Shown piece by piece: positions 47,824-59,335 of a stretch of DNA of 64,000 bases; position 1 is the first letter of the stretch, and each line of letters starts with the position of its first letter. Location of the stretch: NCBI GenBank assembly GCA_030765045.1, contig CM060965.1, positions 151,681,374 to 151,745,373 on the forward strand, read 5' to 3'. The notes below the pieces were generated by a model that was given only the letters and a program-made list of their open reading frames with translations, did no database searches and had not been told where the DNA came from. The translations under genes were made by a program, and so were the position numbers. This DNA is from Tenodera sinensis. Taxonomy: Eukaryota > Arthropoda > Insecta > Mantodea > Mantidae.

Positions 47824-48495
47824 AAAAATGAAATTGTGCTGTATAGATGCTTTATATAGGATCCAGCTTTTGGTAACTCCTTAAAATAGTTATTTTCCTC
47901 TAACATTTATAATTGTTCTGTAATAAAATTTAAGTTGTGTTTTAAAAAATATGCTTTATCATATATACTGGTACCTCACACAAATAAAATCCCAGAACAA
48001 AATTCTCTATGTAGGGAGTTAAAAGTTTCTATTAACAAGATAATGAAAGAATTGGTAATAATCACACCTTTTCTCTGGGAAGAAAAAAATCTAGTATCCA
48101 ATTTTTATTCATTAAGTAAGGAGCAAATCAATGATAATCAATTTTGACCTGAGGTAAAACACAAGTACTTTAATTTAGTTCTGATTCATTGAAACCAAAG
48201 TAGAAGTATGAAATATATAGTTCACTTGTGTTCTCAGAAGAGTTGTGTGAGAAACTGTAATCAGCTCAAGTTTAGAACAGCTCACTTTCCACTTGCCAGC
48301 CAGATTCTAAGTCCGAACTTACTTACTGCGCATGCGCCGACAGTAGTTTCACAATCGCCTACTAGATTTCACTGCATGACTAGCAGACGATTTTCACATC
48401 TGCCAACATTGCTTTTTACACTACACTAGTTTTCGTTGCCAACACATTAAACACAAATGCACTCACTCGCGTCGTTGCCGCCACAGACATACCGC
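47824..48495. other. no gene; GC-richer patch with an NRF-1-like site
   Basis: Mostly AT-rich. Around 48,300-48,500 CpG content rises (GTCGTTGCCGCCACAGACAT, ACCGCTATCGCGTATG) and TGCGCATGCGCC occurs at 48,327-48,338, one base off the NRF-1 consensus. No adjacent coding exon is seen, so a promoter is only a possibility. Confidence 0.3.
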
Positions 48496-49015
48496 TATCG
48501 CGTATGATGATGATTATTACATTTATATTATATATATTATTTATATTAATACTATATATTATACTTATATTTATTATTATTTTATTATTTAATGTTATTA
48601 TATTTATTATATATATTTATATATTATATATATTATATTATATTTAATATTATTATATTTTTATTATGTTTACTATTTATCGTTCTTTTTTTGTTTATTT
48701 ATTTTATTTTATATTATTATTTTTAATGTTATTAGATTTATATTATATATATCATCTTTATATTATTTTTATTATTTATCATTCTTTTTTATTTATTTTA
48801 TATTATATTATAATATAATGCTAATGGCTTCATTGCCAGATGCAAGGCACTAGAAAACAACATATTATATTATTTTATTGTATTATTATTTAATATTATA
48901 TTGTATATATTATTTATATATATAATATTATATTTAATAGTATTATATTATTATATTTATATTATTTTTATTAATTATCGTTCTTTTTTATTTATTTATT
49001 TTTATTTATTTATTT
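48496..49015. repeat. ~520-bp AT-rich TATTAT-type low-complexity DNA
   Basis: Almost pure A/T made of TATTATATTTAT-like repeats. Embedded at about 48,817-48,862 is GCTAATGGCTTCATTGCCAG then ATGCAAGGCACTAGAAAACA, the last ~45 bp of the LINE at 28,546-29,416, so at least part of this tract was seeded by a LINE end. Confidence 0.8.
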
Positions 49016-49790
49016 TTTAATTTTCGAGTGGAGAAAAAATCCATTTACGGAGCCCCATGCGCTGGGATGGCACAGATGGGGGACTGTAGGTTTTGCCCTA
49101 GGGCACATCACATTCCCTGCATAGCATTTGAGTCCTCAGGAGGCCCTCGTCCTACAGGAACTGCATGCATGACTCCTCATTAAAGCACAGAGGAGCCAAA
49201 TCTAATATACTGATAAAGCGATCCGTTGCACTAGTTGCTTCTAAGAAGGTCAGCAGCATACTGCCGACTCCCGCAAAAACATTCAAACTTACTATTGGCA
49301 ACAAACTCCTAGGGACATTCTGCTGTTGGCAGCGCTGCATTAACACAGCAACTTTGGCAACTTTCGTGACCATTCGTACACACTGCCGAGTGGGACTTTG
49401 CCGAAATTCTGACCAAGTGCTTGCGTAAGCTTTTCTAAACAATATCCCTGTAATCAACCTAACCTTGTTCTGCGTTATTTTTACCAGATCTTATTTTATC
49501 ATCTGCAGGAACATTTGTTTTTTTTGCTAAAACTGGTTAGTCTATGTGGTCCTCCATCCTGACATAACAAAATCAGGTCTCACCTCTGTCTTAAAGGAAA
49601 ATATGGTGCAGTGACAGCAGGTATTCTACTAGGAAACTTTATGTCCAAATTCCATATACGTAAAACAAATTTCCATAAATTGAAATTGTAAGTGAAAAGT
49701 ATTTGTATGCTTCTTTGTATCTTAATCATTTGTAGTTCAATGCAAACCCCTTTCAACACAGCTGTATGTCATGCCTTAGAGCAGGCTATT
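49016..49790. other. no recognisable gene
   Basis: Less AT-rich than its surroundings. Overlapping frames of about 90-100 codons on both strands (49,152-49,457) show no known motif. Possibly an unrecognised element. Confidence 0.35.
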
Positions 49791-49794
49791 CTTA

Positions 49795-50340
49795 TGGAGT
49801 AAGTCACCATTAGGATAGGTTATCTCATATTAATTTGAAATTTCCCTGTGTAGTTTACCAGGAAACATGTGAGTGAGTTGGAGAATTTAACCTCATGTCA
49901 GCATGCTGGCCATGATAGCTCAGCGGTTAGAGTGGTCGGATGGAGATTGCAAGATCCATGATTCAAATCTTGGTTGTGGCACTGAATGTTTCAGTCTCAT
50001 TCTATCCCTTTCCAACCTTGTCCTACACAGGGCTAATGTGGAAGAACAATTAATTTCACTGATGTTCCTTCTAGTTGGTTAAACTATGAAGCCGGGACTT
50101 AAGTACTTACAGCATAGTGAGTTGCCATTAGAGTGTGTTATCGCATATGAATTTGAGATTTTCTTGTGTGGTTTACCACGAAAATGCAAGTGAGTTGGAG
50201 AATTTAATATTGTGTCGGTACATTGGCCATGTTAGCTCAGTGGTTAGAGCAGCTGGATGGAGACCAGAAGATCTGTGGTTCAAATCCTGGCTTTGGCATT
50301 GAATTTTCCAGTCTCATTCTACTCATTTTAAAGCAGATGT
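49795..50340 (+). repeat. tRNA-derived tandem repeat ('family C'), diverged pair
   Basis: Two units about 320 bp apart, each with a linker (TAGTTTACCAGGAAA or TGGTTTACCACGAAA, then GAGTGAGTTGGAGAATTTAA or AAGTGAGTTGGAGAATTTAA) followed by a tRNA-like block. Block one: ATGATAGCTCAGCGGTTAGA with GATTCAAATCTTGGTTGTGG (49,911-49,983). Block two: ATGTTAGCTCAGTGGTTAGA with GGTTCAAATCCTGGCTTTGG (50,228-50,302). Older relatives of the array at 51.4-52.9 kb. Confidence 0.75.
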
Positions 50341-51408
50341 TGCAAAGCATTTTGACATTTAAACAAAAGATGTAGGAAATCACTTGATTTAGTTAATTTC
50401 ATAGTACCTACAGTCTTAAGCAATTTTCAACACTAGAAAGTATTAAGCATAATAAAAGTAACAAACAAATTGTAAGATTAATATTATACAGGAAGAAATA
50501 TTTTTTAAAAATCTGGTGTGTCACATTTACATTACTTTCTCTGGTGCAGATTTATATGCCTTGAGTTAGGACCTTCAAATAACAAAATGTAGTAACCTAA
50601 AATAGTTTTACTGTAATGAAGAACAATTATACAAGTTTGTTTAGAAATTTTGTTTTTATTAGTAATAGAAGTACTGCATTTGATCATTGAAACACATCAC
50701 ATTAGCATAGGAAAATAAATCTTTAGCTCTGATAATTACTTATAATTCAAAGTGACTCTAAAGAGTGATATATTTTTCCAGATTTCCTTTTCAAGTTCAT
50801 TAGTTACTTAGAATTCCCTTTTATTGACAGAAAGATATTTCCACTTCCCAAGAAGTCACTGACACATATTTCAAGGCAGCAATATATGCAAGAACAAGAC
50901 CTTGTTGCATTTCAGCAGAAAGAACTGAGATTACGTTGCACATTAACTTCCAGCCTGGAATACTACTGATATACTGCTGGAATACTACTGGTAATGGCTA
51001 CTGGTATATTTAAAAAATTTGCTTATTTATAAGCAAGCTCACTTTTGGTATTTGAGGATGACAACTTTGTTTGCTTCCTTGAGGGGACAGCTGTGTAGCT
51101 GTGTCACCAAGAAACCACTTGCAACTCTTAACAGAAAAGCAAAAATGGAATTTCTATTCCATGTGTGCTTCAACAAAAATTATTTCTTTTTTAATATTAG
51201 TACTTAACTTAATTGTTCTTGTAAATTTTTTCGCAATTTTTTCAGAAAGTTGGCTACTACTTAAAAACCCCATTGATGAGTCCAGTATTGAATTTCAAGG
51301 CAAAGAACCTATTGTTAGATGTAGTATGGTCTGCATTCTTGTTCCCTAACCAGTTGTACCCTTATCTGTTATTGTCAGTATGGAAACTATCTCTATCAAC
51401 AGTGAGAC
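50341..51408. other. no gene; small family E scrap
   Basis: At 50,503-50,536 AATCTGGTGTGTCACATTTA then CATTACTTTCTCT is a scrap of the family E left end. Otherwise nothing recognised. Confidence 0.45.
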
Positions 51409-52880
51409 TGCCTTTGTGGTTTACCAGGAGAAATACGAACTGGCTTGAGAATTTAATGCCATTCTGGCAGTTTGTCACAATAGCTCAGTGGTTAGAGCGT
51501 CCGCCTGGCAAGCGGAAGGTCTGTGGTTCAAATTTTTTACTTGAATTTTTAAGTTCCAGTTCTACCTCTTAAACTTTGCCCACACATGGCTTGTGTGTTT
51601 AAAAACACCAACAGTAAGTTTGTTGGCATAAATAAATAATAATTACCATGTGAAGGTTATTTAATCCTGGGATATAAAGTACTTGCAATAGTAAGTCACC
51701 ATTGGGGTAATTGTCTCTGATGTGAAACTGCCTTTGTGGTTTACCAGGAGAAATACGAACTGGCTTGAGAATTTAATGCCATTCTGGCAGTTTGTCACAG
51801 TAGCTCAGTGGTTAGAGCGTCCGCCCGGCAAGCGGAAGGTCTGTGGTTCAAATCCCAGTTGTGGCATTGAATTTTTAAGTTCCAGTTCTACCTCTTAATT
51901 CCTATCATATTTGCAAGAAATCAGTATGTGGAAAATGCACAGCAGAAGTTAGATAAGTTCTTACGTGTGTAAAGTGCAAAGCATAAGTGAATGTTCATAA
52001 CAATGAAAGGAACTTTCTGTGTAAGTACTAACATAGTTGTCATACTGTAATAGGTTTACTAATATAAAGATGTGTAATTATTATTTATTTATGCCAACAA
52101 ACTTACTGTTGGTGTTTTTAAACACACAAGCCGTGTGTGGGCAAAGTTTAAGAGGTAGAACTGGAACTTAAAAATTCAATGCCACAACTGGGATTTGAAC
52201 CACAGACCTTCCGCTTGCCGGGCGAACGCTCTACCACTGAGCTATTGTGACAAACTGCCAGAATGGCATTAAATTCTCAAGTTAGTTCGTATTTTTTCCT
52301 GGTAAACCACAAAGGCAGTCTCACATCAGAGACAATTACCCCAATGGTGACTTACTATTGCAAGTACTTTGTATCCCAGGATTAAATAACCTTCACATGG
52401 TAATTATTATTTATTTATGCCAACAAACTTACTGTTGGTGTTTTTAAACAATAATAGCTCAGTGGTAGAGCGTCCGCCCGGCAAGCGGAAGGTCTGTGGT
52501 TCAAATCCCAGTTGTGGCATTGAATTTTTAAGTTCCAGTTCTACCTCTTAAACTTTGCCCACACACGGCTTGTGTGTTTAAAAACACCAACAGTAAGTTT
52601 GTTGGCATAAATAAATAATAATTACCATGTGAAGGTTATTTAATCCTGGGATACAAAGTACTTGCAATAGTAAGTCACCATTGGGGTAATTGTCTCGGAT
52701 GTGAGACTGCCTTTGTGGTTTACCAGGAAAAAATACGAACTAACTTGAGAATTTAATGCCATTCTGGCAGTTTGTCACAATAGCTCAGTGGTAGAGCGTC
52801 CGCCCGGCAAGCGGAAGGTCTGTGGTTCAAATCCCAGTTGTGGCATTGAATTTTTAAGTTCCAGTTCTACCTCTTATAAA
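51409..52880. repeat. tRNA-derived tandem array with one inverted unit ('family C')
   Basis: Plus-strand tRNA-like blocks at about 51,474-51,535, 51,794-51,866, 52,449-52,519 and 52,777-52,848; one minus-strand block at about 52,180-52,252. In the plus copies the block has a 7-bp end stem (GTCACAA with TTGTGGC), a D-arm AGCTCAGTGGTTAGAGC, a 5-bp anticodon stem (TCCGC/GCGGA) and a B box GGTTCAAATCCC. A linker of about 240 bp (AACACCAACAGTAAGTTTGT, AATAATAATTACCATGTGAA, TGCCTTTGTGGTTTACCAGG) separates blocks. Copies are very similar, so the array is young. Some lack one T in GTGGTTAGAGC. Confidence 0.85.
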
Positions 52881-54482
52881 GATGTGTGTTGGAATGTTGC
52901 TTGTTCTATTATACATAAAGTTATGTTCATAATCACAAATATTCTTAGTTGTACTATTATACTATATTCCGCCATTCTGAGAATTTGAGCTATTTTTCTT
53001 TTATTTGAGTAAACATACTGTTGAAAGACAGAGATAAATAAAGAAGACATGTTCATCGTACGGGGTTTTTATATACTACTAAATTAAATATTTTTTTTCT
53101 CCTAACTCTCCATTACCACAAGATTATTAGAGAAAAAATTTAGTACAGAAAACTCGTATGTGTGCCCTAGAAAGGCAATTTTCTAATAATTTATACATAC
53201 ACAGTGATAATATACTGAGGCTAGTTACCTAATAATAATATCAAAATGGTAAGAAATAAGTTGTAAAATGTACGCCGAAAAGCAAAAAACGAACGGTCAA
53301 AAATGACCGCTACCGTAGTTAATGGTAGCTAGCGAGCGCCAGGGTTCTAGTGTTAAATGAAGAATAGGAAAACCCATTTATGTGCTTCACTAAAATACAT
53401 AATCCCTGAAGATGTGAAGTGAAGCACATAAATGAGTTTACCTATTCCTTGTTTACTTTCAAAAGGAGTATCTTAATTCAAATGCCAAGACTTCTTCAGC
53501 TTCTACATAGATCAAACAGCAAGATCATTCAACATCAGATATTAATAACATATCATAAGACATTCATCAAACAGACAAGTCCAGTTTTACAGAGCCCATA
53601 ATAATGGAAGGTTACAGCTACAAAAGTATAAATACACTCATGGAAATACTGCACAACATGCAAAATGATTAGAAACAAACATTCTCAAACAATTCAAAAT
53701 TTACAAATATATAATACTAATTCCATACCAACCATTAGATTTGAATCATACACCCTTTTCAACACCATAACATATAACATACATACATTATCCCTCCTAT
53801 TTCTTCACCACAACCTCATCATCTCAAAATAAATCTAAGATCTCAGTCAATCAGCTAATGCTAAACATGCATAGGTTATCCTTTAAAATGGCCCTGTGCT
53901 GATTACTTTAGGTGGATAAAAATTAACTGGTTTGTTTGCTGAAAAACATTAGCTTTGGGATTAGACAGTTTTAAAAATTGTAAACAGGTTTCTCAAATTT
54001 GTAATCCTATAGATATTTCATGCTATGTAGCAAAGTGTGGTCACTTTATGGTGAGGCCTCAAACTGCATGTATGCATACTTCATGTGCACATACAAGTTC
54101 ATGGCCTCACCACTACTACCTATATCTGTTCTTCAAAAATTGTGCTTTTGATGCTTTTGGAAGCATAGTCCAATTTGACACTGTGATTTTGAAAACTTTA
54201 AACTGCAGCTTCACTGTATTTTGAGACAGAAAAATTCCAATTGGAGGAAACCTGTAATGTACACAATGTATGTATTCCTAAATAAGAAGCAGCCAAAAGT
54301 TCTCAAATCTTAACACTTAGCATTTCCATGACTTTACCCATGGCATTTCTTTTCATCCTATACTAAACATTATTTATAAAAATCCACTTCCCTATGTCCT
54401 TCATGTTAAAATGAGGTAAATTGGTTCCAAATTTCAAAGTTTATGATTGAAAATATTGGTTTTTAGCTTAATGTATGCTTAC
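52881..54482. other. intronic DNA of the receptor gene
   Basis: AT-rich. An inverted pair around 53,355 and 53,410 (AATAGGAAAACCCATTTATG against CATAAATGAGTTTACCTATT) can form a short stem. No exon or known element seen. Confidence 0.45.
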
Positions 54483-54736
54483 CTGGAACTCCTTCCAACT
54501 TTCAGTATAATTTTTTATCTTATTCAATTGCATCCAAAATGCAAGGGATGCCAAAGGGTATGTTACCATCAGCAAAATGATGAGACAAGTATACATATAA
54601 TGCAAAAACGAAAATCTTTCTAAATGAACATAAGTTATTCTGTCATGGACATTAAGGTATGATATATATATGACCATGACATATACCACCACAGAGTAGA
54701 ACGTTGTAACAGAAAATATCTTGAAATTTAAAGTTC
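54483..54736 (-). CDS. gustatory receptor, exon 1 of those seen
   Basis: A 254-bp minus-strand exon. Acceptor TTTTCTTTGCAG before 54,736 (incoming phase 1); donor TTCCAG/GTAAGC after 54,483 (phase 0). The peptide, after the split codon, is TLNFKIFSVTTFYSVVVYVM and then V-I-Y-I-S-Y-L (first membrane segment), a loop with E-R-F-S-F-L-H-Y, a second segment (MYTCLIILLMVTYPLASLAF) and W-M-Q-L-N-K-I-K-N-Y-T-E-S-W-K-E-F-Q. The closing W-x-x-F-Q is common in the first third of insect gustatory receptors, before the third membrane segment. Upstream exons should carry the N-terminus and lie to the right, beyond what I can identify. Confidence 0.78.
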
Positions 54737-54943
54737 CTGCAAAGAAAAGAGAACAAAATTAACTTCCTAATATCCACAGCTCATATCCACTATAAATCAT
54801 TATGAACTTACTTGTTATTTATGCAAACAATAAACTAGATAACAGAGCACAATTGTTGAATTAGGATATATTAATAATAGAGATTATCACAGATCTAAAA
54901 ACTCCTGTATCATCATTTTAATCCAGGCATGTTCTCACCTTAA

Positions 54944-56940
54944 CCCATTAATGCCCAGCAGTCTGTTTATAGACCACTACAGATATTATTTTTTATTTCA
55001 TTCACATGAATTCTCAAGAGTTATTTTGACCATGTATGTCATCATTGATATTATCAGATTATGTGAACACATGATTGTCCCTTAAAAACCAAAATATTGT
55101 GTAGTTTATTAATTTACAATAATCAGCTGAAAATTACTGCAGTGCATGTGAAGGCATATTATTATTTTTTTCCTTCTTATGTTTCCCGCCCAACTTTCTG
55201 TAATAGAATAAACTGTCGATAAAGGTTCGCATTATTGCAGTATACAAAGAACGTGCCACTGTAAGCAATTCTAATGCTGAAAATAAAAGTCAATCTCATG
55301 TCAGCAATCAGAAATACTTATTTGACGCAAGTCTAGCAAGATTGTTACTTCTTAAATAGTGTGCAAGCATCTGTCATGTGTGTTTTTTGTGTTCTACAGT
55401 TTTTCTGTTTGAAACAGAGTGAACTGGTGTTCAACAGTGTTCCGATAGGTGATCCAAAAGACTTGCCTGTATGCATCATCAGCGCTGATTACCCACTGCC
55501 ACTGTCAAAGAATGGTGCAGATGAAACCATACATTTTTAAAACTACTTTTAAAGGTTTCATGTACCACTGCTATTAAAGGAGATGCTGAAACTGGCCACC
55601 GTCACTGTCCATACATTTTTGACACCTCTTTAGCACACTATCCATCACTTGCTGTAGTTCACATTGAGAAATACTGGCAATTTCCTGGCAGATATTTTGT
55701 TTTAATCCTTCCAGGGTGTGTTGGTTTGTCTTGTAGACTTTATGCTTTAAGTTACCCCAGAGATAGGAATCATAGACCACCTGGAAATCTTTCTGCAAAT
55801 CACACTTTCACATGGCGAGCTGGCTGAGTTAACACATACAAATCATAAATAAATACACCCTGTGCAATAGAAAACAAATGCTGAACCATAATACACTTTG
55901 TGACTAAGTACAGGAAAAAATAATAAAGTACACTGGTAACAACTTAATCACACGTTATCATGTCAGCTTAATACTGCACTTTAAGAGCAGAGAAAAACAA
56001 GTCAACTGCTTGATTTTGTGTACAGCAGCTGCTTTATCATGTATCCTGTGTGCAGTGGTAAAACACTGCACAGTGGTTCAGATGTTTTTGTGATTTTGGG
56101 TATATTGTGCTCTTTGAAGCGATGATAACATGTATGCATATGGATTCCTAAAGTACATGTCTTTTAGCTATTATTTTTGGGGATATGTTTGAAATTCTGT
56201 GCTAACAAAAAATGCAAACCGTAATATGCAAGTCCGTTGGTTATTTCTTTTTTGCTTTTCATTATTTTTAGCCTATATTCAGAGATATCATGTGTAACAA
56301 TTATGACATCATATTCAAAGGAATTATGCTGGTTATTATAAGTGACGATAACTTTTCCATTGAAATTCATGATGCTTGTGATACAATTGATGTGATCCCT
56401 CCTTCTGGTCCAGACAGTCTGACTGATGAAGATGAAGCACTACAGATATAGTAAATGTGAATGATGTTCCCGGCCCAGTTGAGGTACACTTCATTGCCTC
56501 TTGAAAGAGTGACGAATGTGGAATGACTCTAGGTTTGAAAAGACAACCAAAAAAAGAAAACTTTGAGACCGACCAGCATAATACAAAAGGTGTGCTTCCA
56601 AGTACACAAAAATTCCAGAAAATGTATATGCTTCAAAGGAAAAACAGGAAGGAATGAAAACAAGTTTGAAGCCACTTGAGATTCTGCAAAAAATATGATG
56701 TAACACTCTTCCACAGATGTTTTGACCCTTACCACAGTTGATAATAATCTTTTAACACAGAAAATGTTTCAGTTAATAAGTGGTTTGGCTTCAAATGAAC
56801 TGGAATTGCTTTAAGAAATAAAGTTTAATCATAAAATACATGAACTTGATGGAAATGTATTCGTTCATCATTACAGTATGTTTTGACACTGTTTACACCC
56901 AACGGTCTATTTGCAGAACAGGTGATTTTGGGACACTGGG
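54944..56940 (+). mobile_element. piggyBac-like relic
   Basis: Left end TTAA/CCCATTAATGCCCAGCA at 54,940; right end, read backwards from 56,940, CCCAGTGTCCCAAAATCACC, next to TGAA in place of TTAA. Both ends share an inner ATAGACC. PiggyBac elements insert at TTAA and start CCC. Inside, at about 56,355-56,495, frames give D-A-C-D-T-I-D-V-I-P-P-S and L-T-D-E-D-E then, one frame over, V-N-D-V-P-G-P-V-E, like the acidic N-terminus of piggyBac-like transposases. The catalytic core is absent. A transposase fragment of another type sits inside at 55,574-55,808. Confidence 0.5.
55574..55808 (-). pseudogene. Tc1/mariner-type transposase C-terminal fragment
   Basis: Minus-strand frame: YDSYLWGNLKHKVYKTNQHT then LEGLKQNICQEIASISQCEL and V-L-K-R-C-Q-K-C-M-D-S-D-G-G-Q-F-Q-H-L-L and a stop. 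This is the typical end of arthropod IS630/mariner-like transposases (family: W-G-x-L-K-x-x-V-Y-x-T-R-P-x-T-L-x-E-L-K-x-x-I and G-G-H-F-E-H-L-L). Only the last ~75 codons are present. It lies inside the piggyBac-like relic. Confidence 0.75.
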
Positions 56941-57044
56941 TGAATAAATAGGCAAACAAAATATATTGTTGACATACTGCATGCTAAACAAATACAATAC
57001 ATGTTTTTCTTAATTTTTGAAAAAAAAATAAGTTGGGTAATTAT

Positions 57045-57385
57045 TATTTATTTATGCTGACAACCTTACTGTTGGTGTTTTTAAATACACAAGCCATGTG
57101 TGGGCAACGTTTGAGAGGCAGTCCCACATCAGCAACAATTACCCCAATGGTGACTTACTGTTGTAAGTACTTTATGTCCCAGTATTAAATAACCTTCAGA
57201 TGGTATATGAGACTGCCTTTGTGGTTTACTAGGAGAAATACAAACTGGTTTGAGAATTAAATGCCATTCTGGCAAATTGTCACAGTAGCTCAATGGTTAG
57301 AGCACATGCCTGGTAAGCAGAAGGTCTGTGGTTCAAATCCCAGATGTGGCATTGAATTTTTAAGTTCCAGTTCTACCTCTCAAAT
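57045..57385 (+). repeat. 'family C' repeat, rearranged copy
   Basis: Begins with the linker in inverted orientation (ATTATTATTTATTTATGCTG, CTTACTGTTGGTGTTTTTAA, CAATTACCCCAATGGTGACT) and then switches to plus orientation (TGCCTTTGTGGTTTACTAGG, GTCACAGTAGCTCAATGGTT, GGTTCAAATCCCAGATGTGG). It thus keeps the same inverted-to-direct junction as the array at 52.1-52.5 kb, in reverse order. Confidence 0.75.
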
Positions 57386-57451
57386 AAGTTGAGTGTTTGG
57401 ATTAGAGGCCTTTTACTTGAAAATTATAGCTGAATTTTATTATATCAATAA

Positions 57452-57521
57452 AATGAATGGATGGAATGACAGACAGAGGATGGATGGGTGGACAGATGGA
57501 GGGACAGACAAATGGATGGAT
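57452..57521 (+). repeat. short (GGAT/GACA) minisatellite
   Basis: About 70 bp of interleaved GGATGGAT and GACAGACA units. Confidence 0.85.
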
Positions 57522-57994
57522 TTATTAGTCTATAGAAATCATGACTCATCAGTAAAGACATATTTATGTACATTTCAAATCTAAAATGGTCAAAAGACAA
57601 AGTAATCCATATATTTATGATTATATTCGTTATTATAAAACTCATTAATACTAAACAGCAGATACATTATCGACAGCCTGACACAGCTCTTGAATGACAG
57701 AAGTAAAATATTTGTTATATGCATGGCAATACTGTTATAAACCTGTAATGAAGTATCGTGAAAGCTACTTACACTTGTACTGTACTTCTGTGGTGTGTAT
57801 TTATTTACAGGTGGTGAATGTGCATGTGCCTGTGTATTGATATGGTTGGGGTTGGGTGTGTACAAATATCCCTTTTTTTAGAACTTTTAGTGTTGCATAG
57901 TCATGTACAGAGAAAGAAATAACAAAATCAATAATGTTAACATACAAAACACAGACCAGAACATACACTGAAGGGATGGTAAGTTCACCTGTAG

Positions 57995-58403
57995 TTCCTC
58001 CTCCTCCTCCTCTTCTTCTTCTTCTTCTTCTTCTTCTTCTTCTTCTTCTTCTTCTTCTTCTTCTTCTTCTTCTTCTTCTTCTTCTTCTTCTTCTTCTTCT
58101 TCTTCTTCTTCTTCTTCTTCTTCTTCTTCTTTTCTTCGTCTTCTTCGTCTTCTTCTTCCTCCTCTTCTTCCTCTTCCTCCTCTTCTTCTTCATCTTCATC
58201 TTCTTTATCTTCTTCGTCTTCTTCTTCTTCCTCTTCTTCTTCATCTTCATCTTCATCATCACCATCTTCTTCTTCCTCTTCTTCTTCGTCTTCTTCATCT
58301 TCATCTTCTTCTTCATCATCATCTTCTTCTTCGTCTTCTTCTTTCCTCTTCCTCTCCTCCTTCTTCTTCTTCTTCTTCTCCTTCTTCCCCTTCTCCTTCT
58401 TCT

Positions 58404-58435
<32 letters not shown>

Positions 58436-58596
58436 ATCTTCTTCTTCATCATCATCTTCTTCTTCGTCTTCTTCTTTCCTCTTCCTCTTCGTCTTCCTCT
58501 CCTTCTTCTTCGTCTTCTTCTTCTCCTTCTTCTCCTTCTTCTTCTCCTCCTTCTCCTTCTTCTTCATCTTCATCTTCTTTATCTTCTTCGTCTTCT

Positions 58597-58628
<32 letters not shown>

Positions 58629-59108
58629 TTCTTCTTCATCTTCATCATCACCATCTTCTTCTTCCTCTTCTTCTTCTTCGTCTTCTTCTTCTTCATCATC
58701 TTCTTCTTCGTCTTCCTCTTCCTCTCCTCCTCCTCCTTCTTCTTCTTCCTCTTCTTCTTCTTCTTCTTCTCCTTCTTCTCCTTCTTCTTCTCCTCCTTCT
58801 CCTTCTTCTTCTTCCTCTTTCTCCTCCTCTTCCTCTTCCTCCTCCTCTCCCTCTCCTTCTCCTTCCCCTTCTTCTTCTTCTTCTTCTTCTTCTTCTTCTT
58901 CTTCTCCTTCTCCTTGTTCTTCTCCTTCTTCTTCTTCTTCTTCTTCTTCTTCTCCTTCTTCTTCTCCTCCTTCTCCTTCTTCTTCTTCCTCTTTCTCCTC
59001 CTCTTCCTCTTCCTCCTCCTCTCCCTCTCCTTCTTCTTCTTCTTCTTCTTCTCTTCTTCTTCTTCTTCTTCTTCTTCTTCTTCTTCTTCTTCTTCTTCTT
59101 CTTCTTCA
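57995..59108 (+). repeat. 1.1-kb (TTC)n / (GAA)n polypyrimidine tract
   Basis: The first ~120 bp (58,010-58,130) are perfect TTC repeats. The rest mixes TTC, CTC, CCT, and ATC/GTC triplets with almost no purines on this strand. Larger internal repeats exist: CCTCCTTCTCCTTCTTCTTC then TTCCTCTTTCTCCTCC is present near 58,792 and again near 58,963, and a TCTTCTTTCCTCTTCCTC block near 58,338 and 58,468. The tract begins exactly at the end of a minus-strand LINE. Long single-residue frames here are artefacts. Confidence 0.97.
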
Positions 59109-59335
59109 GCCCTTGATGAGCTTTGGCCTCCTGTACAGTCTTACATAAATCTCCATCTTCCACTTTACTTTACCATCCCCTAATCCCAATTTTCCTTAAT
59201 TTTTCTATTATATCATCTAACCATCCTGTTTTGGCTCTTCTTTTGTTCTTCTAGCATATAACCTTCCCTTCAATATTCGTTTTGGAAATCTATCTTCTCA
59301 ATAAGTCCTAATCATCTTGTTCTTCCTCTTCATTG
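59109..59335 (-). pseudogene. LINE 3' end (last codons of the polyprotein)
   Basis: Minus-strand frame reads K-N-K-R-R-A-K-T-G-W-L-D-D-I-I-E-K-L-R-K-I-G-I-R-G-W, one stop, then D-L-C-K-T-V-Q-E-A-K-A-H-Q-G-L and runs into the GAA tract as lysines. It matches the usual C-terminus of a common animal endonuclease/reverse-transcriptase LINE (family pattern: G-R-P-x-x-x-W-x-D-x-x-x-x-D-L-x-x-x-G, ending A-K-x-H-x-G-L). Only this end is left. Confidence 0.7.

Noticed and set aside
49152..49457. Overlapping frames of 87-101 codons on both strands
   Set aside because: No motif, splice context or conservation argument; ordinary chance frames in less AT-rich DNA.
51474..52848. Functional tRNA genes in the 51-53 kb array
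   Set aside because: End and anticodon stems pair, but the T-stem pairs poorly and every block is embedded in the same repeated linker. They are SINE-type tRNA relics.
57934..59163. Very long frames on both strands rich in L/S/P/F or K/R/E
   Set aside because: They translate the GAA/TTC tract; the absence of stops follows from the triplet repeat and says nothing about coding.
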